64,000 nt of DNA from NCBI GenBank assembly GCA_030267565.1, contig BRXU01000007.1, positions 4,464,001 through 4,528,000 of the forward strand, read 5' to 3'. The stretch is from Pleodorina starrii. Its lineage: Eukaryota; Chlorophyta; Chlorophyceae; Chlamydomonadales; Volvocaceae. Made by a program: the position numbers and the translations under genes. The stretch's first letter is position 1; the number at the start of each line of letters is the position of its first letter. The notes under the pieces are model-generated. The model saw nothing but the letters and a program-made list of their open reading frames with translations, searched no databases and had not been told where the DNA came from. This document shows, piece by piece, positions 57,156-64,000 of the stretch.

Positions 57156-58690
57156 TAACCTAACTCCGCGCTCACCGGTGACATACAAGCGCCGCCGGCG
57201 TGCTGCCACTTTTTGGGCGGGGCCCCAGCGCCCCGCGTATTGTATAACAATTCCTCTAGGTGATATTCATCATTACTGCCTTGCTTGGAGGTTGGAGCGT
57301 CCCTCAATGTCGTGCAGTTGGTTTCGGAGGAGAAGTATGAAGAGCGGATTGGTGCCTAATCTTCATCTGAATCCCATGCCTTAATCCTGATTCTGAATGT
57401 TGGGTATTAATCCGAATCCTGAATCCGAATGTTGGGTATCAATCCTAATCCTGCCCGCTGGGTCGCAATTCTAAACCTGTGGGCGGGGTCCCAATACTAA
57501 TCCTGCGGCTGGGGGCGAATCCTAATCCTACACTCGTGGCCCTAATCCTAAACCTGACACCAACTTTGTATCCTAATCCGGTCCCCGCTCGCCAAATCCT
57601 AATTTCTGCCTGACCGGTACCCGAACCCAATTCCTAATCCTTGCAACCCTCCTGCGCAGCTAGCAAGGACACGCGTGAAGTGACGAAGAGCCACGAAACC
57701 GCAGCTTTCTGACTCCACGGCCCACGAGCTGACACGTGCTACAGCATTTCCGGCGGCCGTACCAGCCTCGAGCTCCGTATGCTGAGCAGGCCTTTACAAC
57801 CAAAGACCGCGGCAGCTGCGGGATGTTTGGAATTGTCAGCCGGGGCCGTGTACATACACTGGTCTTGCTGAAGGCGCGCTGCAGGGGTGGCGCCGCGCCG
57901 CCGCTCTCCATCGCACTTCTGCCGCCTCTCCAAACATAACATAATAGAACCCACCGCAACCACCGCATCTGCATGATGCGCACTACCGCAATCGCCCCGC
58001 CTCGCTTGCGTGCATGCACCTCGGCAAGGAAGGGGCCCGGGCATTCCGTCAGCTCGGACGAACGTTCCACCCATTGCCCGTTTCCCCTCCGCAGAACAGC
58101 GCACCCTGAGTTACACGGCCATCGGTCCAAGAATTGTTGGGATCGCCCATGCGCCGAGCATGCAAATGCAGCTCCACGCCCTCCCACAGCGGACGAGTTG
58201 GCGCCACATGCGAAAAAAATGACCAAACTTAGCCCCTGGCGCCCGTAATGTAGGTGGGTGTGATCGGTAGATGTTGTCGTTGGGGAGTTGGTGCTGGGAT
58301 GGCAAGATTGATGCGAGAATGGAGTTGCATCAATGCATTACTGAATACGATGCGTCGTATGCATGATAGTTTTCAGGCGTTGGGCCCGGCCCCCATCCCC
58401 CCACACCCCCCTTCCCCCCGCGCACTCTGAAATGCAGTGTCCGTGCTAACCGTGAGATTACAAAGGAAGGCGACCGGTCTCAAAACGTTCATGTTTCACA
58501 AACATGAATGCAAACAAAATGTATTCATTTGCGGCTTGGCGTCCAACAACCACTTTGCCACTCATAGTTTGTCCCTTGCCATTTTTGTTATTTTATGTAT
58601 TAGCAATATGCGTCAAGGCCGTCGGACCGGCTAGCAGAACTGTGGTGTGGTCGCGGGAACATGTTCGCTATGCAAGATGAGGCGCCGCCA
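57156..58690. other. Transposon-derived spacer with old fragments
   Basis: At 57210-57231 is a solitary copy of the 1.2-kb element's left terminus (TTTTTGGGCGGGGCCCCAGC). From 57370 to 57640 there is a degenerate array of CCTAATCCTGA-like words. At 58529-58665 about 135 bp resemble the interior of the 1.2-kb element (GCGGCTTGGCGTCCAACAAC shared) but with many substitutions and gaps. No gene recognised. Confidence 0.6.
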
Positions 58691-58848
58691 TGTAAATCTT
58701 TATAATTGACGACAAAGGTACAATATGGAATGAACAGAAGTTCCGGATGCGTTGGAGCGAGTGCAGCCTAGGATCTGCTCGGACCACGGACTCAGTCGAA
58801 CATCTTTCGTACTGATAGCTACATGCGCTTGCGACCTCCCCGGAGCGT

Positions 58849-61205
58849 ATGGTAGAGCTCCTTAATCTTGTCGATCTCTTCTGTATGGCTTTTGGAATGC
58901 GTCCCAATGATGATGATGATGATGATGATGATGTTACAAGCTTCAACGAGCTCGTACGGCTCAAACGAACCCGGAGGCTCATGAACCGCTTCAGCCACGG
59001 CAAAATTCCAGCTGAGTGTCTTAAGCGTGCGACGCGCATGGTCGAGAGGAAGGAGGTTAATGTGACTGCGCCGCTTCTGCGGGTTCTTTTTGAGCACATT
59101 CGTTCCACAGGGGATTTCCCCAGTCAGTTCATTAGCTCTGTACTAACGCCTATCCATAAAAAGGGTGACGTTATGGACATGAGTAACTATCGAGGTCTTG
59201 CGGTGGGCGGAGTTTTGGCTAAGCTGTACGCGTTCTTGCTTGAGAACCGTCTTAACGGCTGGAGTGAGAATTGCGGCGCGCGTTCACCGTATCAGGGGGG
59301 GTTTCGTAGGAAGCGAGGCACGGTTCATAATATATTCGCGCTGCGACACCTATTAGATTCTCATCGGCGGGCAGGTGGGGCTATCAATCATCCACTCTTC
59401 GTTTGCCAGATCGATTTCGAAAAGGCTTTTGACAGGGTTCCCCGTGACTTGCTTTGGTTGCGATTGGAGGAGCGTGGGCTTAGCCCTGAAGCACTGAAAG
59501 CCATTAAAGCCTGCTACGATAAGGTCACCCTTAAGCTGCGCGTTAACGGCGCAACGGGTTGCCCCTTCGAGTCTTCCCAGGGAGTCAAGCAAGGGTGCCC
59601 GCTTAGCCCCACGTTGTATGGCATTTTTGGAGAGAGCTTTGCGGATTTTATCGACGTCTTGGACAGGGATCGCCCCTCGTTCATGTACGCGAACAAGTGT
59701 CCTTGTGCAGATGGTTTTAGGATTCCCTTACTGCTGTACGCAGATGATCTTAGTTTGTTTGCACGCTCAAGGGCGCGTCTGGAACGGTTGCTACAGATGC
59801 TTGGGTTATGGTGTGCGACCTTTGGTATGCGGGTGAATGTTAAGAAAACAGAAATTTTAGGCGTACACGCCAACCCGCGCATTCGAGAAGTGATGGGTTT
59901 AGGGCCTCCGTTCGTCATGTCTAGCTGGGAGAACGGTCAGTGGGCCTCTAAGCCTATCGATTGGGTGGGACGTGCGCGGTATCTGGGGATCCACTACGGA
60001 CCAGATTTGCCTTTCGTGTCATGCACTGACGAGCTTTTTTCGGCAGGGCAACGTGCCATTTTCTCTTTAATAAATAAGCTGCGACGGCAGGGGCTTCTTC
60101 TTCCCGGGGTAGGGCTAAAATGCTTTAATGCACAGATCCGGCCAATCCTCTCTTACGGGGCTCAAGTTTGGGCTCCAGATCTTCTTGTTCAGATCCTGGA
60201 GGCAGACGAATCGCGGACTTGCCTGTTTGACAGGGCTGTTGCCGATCGGATGGTAGGGCTTCAGCTCTCGTATTTACGTGCCTTAGCGTGTGTTAAAACT
60301 GCCACCACCGCGTTGGTGTTTCGGGAATTTGGCCAACACCCCCTTCATTTGTTTTGGGCGAGGCTCATCTTTCGTTTTTGGAATAAGTTGGTGGAGTCCG
60401 AGAGTTCTATTTACCATCATGTTTTTAGAGAAGAGCTACGTTTCGCCTTAATGGGAGACGGCCTTCATGATTCGTGGGGTGCGAAGGTTCTAAGGGTGCT
60501 TCGGGCGCTGGGGTACGACGTGGATAGTGTGACTGGGAGTTTGGATACCGAGAGCAAGGTGGATGCTTTGTCTTCTCATAAGTTGGATATTCCTTGGCTG
60601 CTTGGTGAGCTTAAGGATAGGCTGGATGCGGGCTGGGCTAATGAGCGTCTCACCGTAAATCCTCGCGACTTTGTTTCTGATAACCGTCGGCCGGGGGTAA
60701 AGATGTGTCGGTATGAGCACTGGATGGGCGACCCCAGCCATCTCAAGACGTACATCCCCTCCAGTCATCATCGGAGTTTGATTCGTTTCCGCCTTTGCTG
60801 TTGGGCGATTGAGGTTAACCGTCCGAATGGTAGAACGAGAGCGGATCGTGTTTGCCCTATGTGTAGTACCGGTGCGGTTGAAGACGAGTACCACGTTTTT
60901 CTGGAGTGTCCTGCTTATGAAGGCATTCGCCAGAATTTGCAGTTATCGGACGCGTTGCCTAATGGTAATATGTGCGCTGTCATGACACTAGGAGATCAGC
61001 GTTTGATTGCTAAAGCGCTCCACGAGATGCGTCGGTTACGAAGTCTGAGTACCGGCATACCAGTTTAACTTGGTTGCTTGATAAATATTTCTTTATGTTT
61101 CCTTTCTTGATTTCTATCTAGTTTTATCGGGTTCTAGTGGTCCATGAGCCTCCTGGCTCGTCTGGGCCTTACGAGCTCAAAGCTTGTAACATCATCATCA
61201 TCATT
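58849..61205 (+). mobile_element. L1-like non-LTR retrotransposon, 5'-truncated, with intact reverse transcriptase frame
   Basis: The open frame ends at 61068. Genuine LINE sequence starts near 58990; before that the frame reads through foreign sequence including an (ATG)n run translated as poly-Asp. Reverse transcriptase motifs: LTPIHKKGDVMDMSNYRGL, the catalytic-Asp motif CQIDFEKAFDRVPRDLL, GVKQGCPLSPTLYG, and LLLYADDLSLFA with the YADD catalytic pair. The C-terminus has CPMCSTGAVEDEYHVFLEC, the CX2C..HX4C finger found at the end of L1-clade ORF2. The apurinic endonuclease that should precede the polymerase is absent, so the copy is truncated. The 3' untranslated region ends in a (CAT)n tail at 61190-61205. 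It probably cannot move by itself. Confidence 0.9.
58908..58990 (-). repeat. Inverted fragment of LINE 3' end with (ATG)n tail
   Basis: Beginning AATGATGATG and continuing GTTACAAGCTT, GAGCTCGTA and GGAGGCTCATG, this is the reverse complement of the LINE 3' terminus at 61136-61205, with small differences. It therefore represents a short minus-strand LINE end fused to the plus-strand LINE, giving an inverted repeat with arms about 2.2 kb apart. Confidence 0.75.
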
Positions 61206-64000
61206 CAGCCACGCAGAAAAGCAAACGAAAACAAGAGAAACAGTAACCAAAGAAGCGATGTAACGTCAGGATACAGGAGAAGCACAGACGAATGACATAA
61301 CTTGAAAGATAAATGCCAAGCAAACTTTACGAAGAGATGCATTCTCGCCGTAAGCGGAACATTTCGAAAATAGCACTCGCAAGACCACGCTGGTCGTCAA
61401 CTTGCATGACATCGTTAACACGCGCACTAACGGGCACACCCAAATCCCAAAGCCTCTGCCGCGCAGACGCGAGCGCAGAGCACTCCAGCAGACAAGGGGT
61501 TGGTGTCGGCTTCCTTGAAGCCGGAAAAAGGGCGGGGCCCCACTAAATCCGTACGGGTTAAGTTGAGTGCTAGGGCGGCGAGGGCGTGAAATGTGAGAGT
61601 GTCGACATTCCTGCTGATAGACAGCCAGAGCTTTTTCCCGAAATGCCTGCTAGCCGAGTCGTTATCAAGGCCTGCCGGCGCCGCGCGAAGCGCGTCATCC
61701 CGTCGGGTGCATGAGCGCATGTGCGCATCGATCGAAATACGGCATTTCCAAAGCGAGCGGCGAGGGCGTCAACTGTGAGAGTGTCGCATCGACATTCCTG
61801 CTGATAGGCAGCCAGAGCTTTATATCTGAAATGCCTTCGGCTTCAGCAATCCGACCCATGTTTAGCATCGCGCGCCGTCTCGGCACTGTGTAACTCTTCC
61901 GGCCAGCGCATTGGCTGAAGTTACTTGACAGTAGACATGGAGTGTATCATTTACACATCACGCAGGCTGACTTGCCAATAGAAGGACAGCGGAACTGTTT
62001 GCGAGGGTAGCGACGACGTGCAATTGCCGACGAGAGTGCACAGGCTTCGCTACTGAGGTATTCGCCGTAGAGGAGGCTTGACTGCTATAACATTAGGACA
62101 GGGAATGTAGAAGTCCATCCCCTAGGTTGCCGACTGGACTTGTTGGGCGGCCCGCAGAAGACCGCTGCATAGGGCTGCATCGTGCGTGCATCGGCGGCTT
62201 GGCGTCCAACAACCAGCAGTTTGCCCCTCATGGTTTGCTCCTTGCAACCTTTGTAATAGCAATATGCGTCAAGACGATCGGACCGGCTAGCAGAGCTGCT
62301 GTGGTGTGGTCGCGGGAAGAATGTTCGCAATGCAAACATAGTTGGTTGCTTGCCGAAACGAAGATTCATTTCACGCCGTCATGTCAGAATTCCACCTTAA
62401 GGAACGATGACTCTTCTGGAATTAATTATAGGCCGAGAGGTGATGGTTTGACCTCGGCCTCGGTCCATGGAGACTGCCAAACTGGTTTGTACTCATGCGA
62501 TGTTGGGTTCCAATAATAAATTTACCGTGCAATAAAGAATGTAATCTTTTACTTATGCAGCCTTTCCGTTGGCCGAAAGTCTGCACTTGTCCAATTACCC
62601 AGAACCCAGAACCCAGAACCCAGAACCCAGAACCCAGAACCCACGGACATGGGCAATCCTACAGGGCGGGGCCCCCCTGGGCGCTTCGCGCTGGGGCCCC
62701 GCCCAAAAATGCTTCTCATCCTCCACAGCACCATTAGAGCGACACGCCTTACACACACGAAGCTCCCTAGACCTGCTGCTCTCGCTATTAATCGCTAAGT
62801 CAGACACACACAAACGAAAACGAAGTAAGGAACGGTGGTGCGCCGGCGGGATGTACCCCTCGAACTGCTTCGGTAACCCCATCCAGTGCTTGTAACGGCA
62901 CACCTTAACACCAGGCTTCCTGCCGTCCGAAACGAAAGCGGCCGGGTCCACAGCCAACCTATCACTGCCCCAATCGTCGTTGACGCGACCCCTGAGGGTG
63001 TCCATCAGCGCCTCAACGTCAAGCCTGCACGCCGAAAAACGCCTAACCCTAGTGTCCATGTTTCCCGCCGCCGCTTCTTCGCCCCAGTCGTGCCCTAAGA
63101 GGTTCAGAACCCGAATGACCTTGGAGCCCCAACCGTCTGCCTGCAGATCCGATTCCAAAGCCAAACGGATCTCATGACGAAAAGCGCTGTAATACACGTT
63201 GCTAGTGTCCTCCACCAAACTGTTCCAAAAACGAAAAACGGATTCAGCCCAATGCAACTGAAGAGGCATCTGCCCGAGCTCTCTAAACAACAACTGCAGG
63301 GGTGGAACGGCGGCTCCGACCAGCTGTTTCATAAACGAGATTTGCAGCTTGACCATACGGTCCCGGATAGCGGCCTCAAAATAACAAGAACGCGGAGCTT
63401 CGTTAGCCGGAAAACCCCTCTCTATCATGGCTAAAACCAAGTCAGCGCCCCATAGCTGCGAACCGTACGAAAGAACAGAGCGAACTTGAGCGTTGAAACA
63501 TTTCATACCGACTGAGGGGAGCAACAGCCCCTGCCGACGCAGCTTGCTAAGCAGAGAGAACATGGCCCGCCGGCCCGCAGCATAAAACTCGTCCGTGCAG
63601 GACGAGAAAGCGCTGTTAGGACCAAAATGCAGCCCGAGATAGCGTGCGCGCGTCTTCCAAGTGATAGGTCGGACCACCGGCAGCCCGTCCTCCGTCGCGC
63701 GCATAGTAACCAAGTCGCTGATCGCATAAAAGTGGCTCCTGACCTGGGCATTGGGGTGGAAAAACAGCAGCTCGCACTTCTTCGCATTAACGGTAAGACC
63801 GAACGCTTCCGACCACTCCCGCAGCGCTGCAAGCAGGCTCATCAAACGACGCTTTGTCGCAGCAAAAAGGCTTAGATCGTCCGCGTATAAAGCTAAGGGC
63901 ACGCGACGGCCTTCCACGTTACGGGTAGGTTGCCCTATTATGGGCCGTCCGAGCGTTGTAACCGTCTCTGAAATCGGTAGACGTACTCGACAAATGCCCA
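61206..64000 (-). mobile_element. L1-like non-LTR retrotransposon, interrupted by a 1.2-kb element and cut by the window end
   Basis: Second, related LINE, tail to tail with the first. The frame is open from 64000 leftwards: PLALYADDLSLFA (YADD), ARYLGLHFGPNSAFSSCTDE, RQGLLLPSVGMKCFNAQ, and the finger start CKACRSNGAVEDEKH. There the frame enters the inserted element at 62709. On the far side (61490-61327) it resumes with LLECSALASARQRLWDLG, completing the finger, and ends at a TAA at 61327. The 3' untranslated region runs to the shared (CAT)n block near 61205. The upstream part of the polymerase lies outside the window. Apart from the insertion no stop or frameshift was seen, so the copy was young when it was hit. 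Confidence 0.88.
61491..62709 (-). mobile_element. Non-autonomous Helitron2-like element, copy B
   Basis: 1219-bp copy of the element at 53184-54423 in the opposite orientation, inserted in the reverse transcriptase frame of the minus-strand LINE. It differs in length from copy A by 21 bp, which is exactly three GGGTTCT units: six copies here (62601-62642) against nine. The rest looks near-identical by eye, including a 129-codon frame at 62127-62516 with the same translation as in copy A. Ends are defined by where copies A and B stop matching (TTTTT at 62705-62709, GAC at 61491-61493). Confidence 0.85.

Overview
The window looks like nuclear DNA of a unicellular or colonial green alga close to Chlamydomonas and other Volvocales. 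It is GC-rich, with strong third-position GC in exons, many short exons, introns full of pyrimidine tracts, pentanucleotide runs and minisatellites, and Ala/Gly/Gln-rich linkers in conserved proteins. One gene encodes a Ser/Pro-rich secreted wall protein and another a plastid chaperonin. Nothing in it is bacterial, organellar or viral. Exon structures below were built by hand: each junction was required to have GT..AG (one GC..AG), to keep the frame, and to join blocks of a recognisable family.

Layout, left to right. 1-2460 (-): first four exons of a plastid chaperonin-60 beta gene, cut by the window edge. 3923-5064 (+): small DnaJ-type zinc-finger protein whose start is not resolved. 5509-5967 (-): possible hypothetical gene. 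9396-10538 (-): intronless DCP1, the decapping activator. 11537-13162 (-): DNL/Zim17-type Hsp70-escort protein. 13804-16610 (+): Rab geranylgeranyltransferase alpha subunit, 9 exons. 17775-21518 (+): class II (GlpX-type) fructose-1,6/sedoheptulose-1,7-bisphosphatase with a transit-like N-terminus, 10 exons. 23645-27200: three tandem arrays (49-bp, 19-bp and a TGAGTCA-rich array), about 3 kb of satellite. 27699-31066 (-): STK19 homologue, 7 exons. 33493-37132 (-): MIF4G-domain (eIF4G-like) protein, 7 exons. 38248-49967 (+): DEAH-box spliceosomal helicase PRP2/DHX16, 25 exons. 52918-56167 (+): secreted Ser/Pro-rich wall glycoprotein, 5 exons. 56402-64000: a transposon zone with a fold-back element, two L1-like LINEs arranged tail to tail, and a 1.2-kb non-autonomous element.

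The genes are ordinary housekeeping genes (protein folding, mRNA turnover, vesicle traffic, carbon metabolism, translation, splicing) and do not form a functional cluster. Several lie head to head; DNL-type protein and RabGGTase alpha are separated by about 640 bp.

The most interesting material is in the repeats. A 1.2-kb element occurs twice in inverted orientation (53184-54423 and 61491-62709). The two copies differ in length by exactly three 7-bp units of an internal GGGTTCT tract. One copy lies in intron 2 of the wall-protein gene. The other interrupts a LINE reading frame, which lets the insertion point be read almost to the base. Its ends (an inverted repeat that is terminal on one side and internal on the other, a hairpin near one end, apparent T-T target) resemble Helitron2/Helentron-type elements. 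Two short sequence families are also scattered through introns and spacers: a 12-bp palindrome GACCCRYGGGTC and a CCGCAGCGGA motif next to an A-rich run. Neither is explained by the genes around it.
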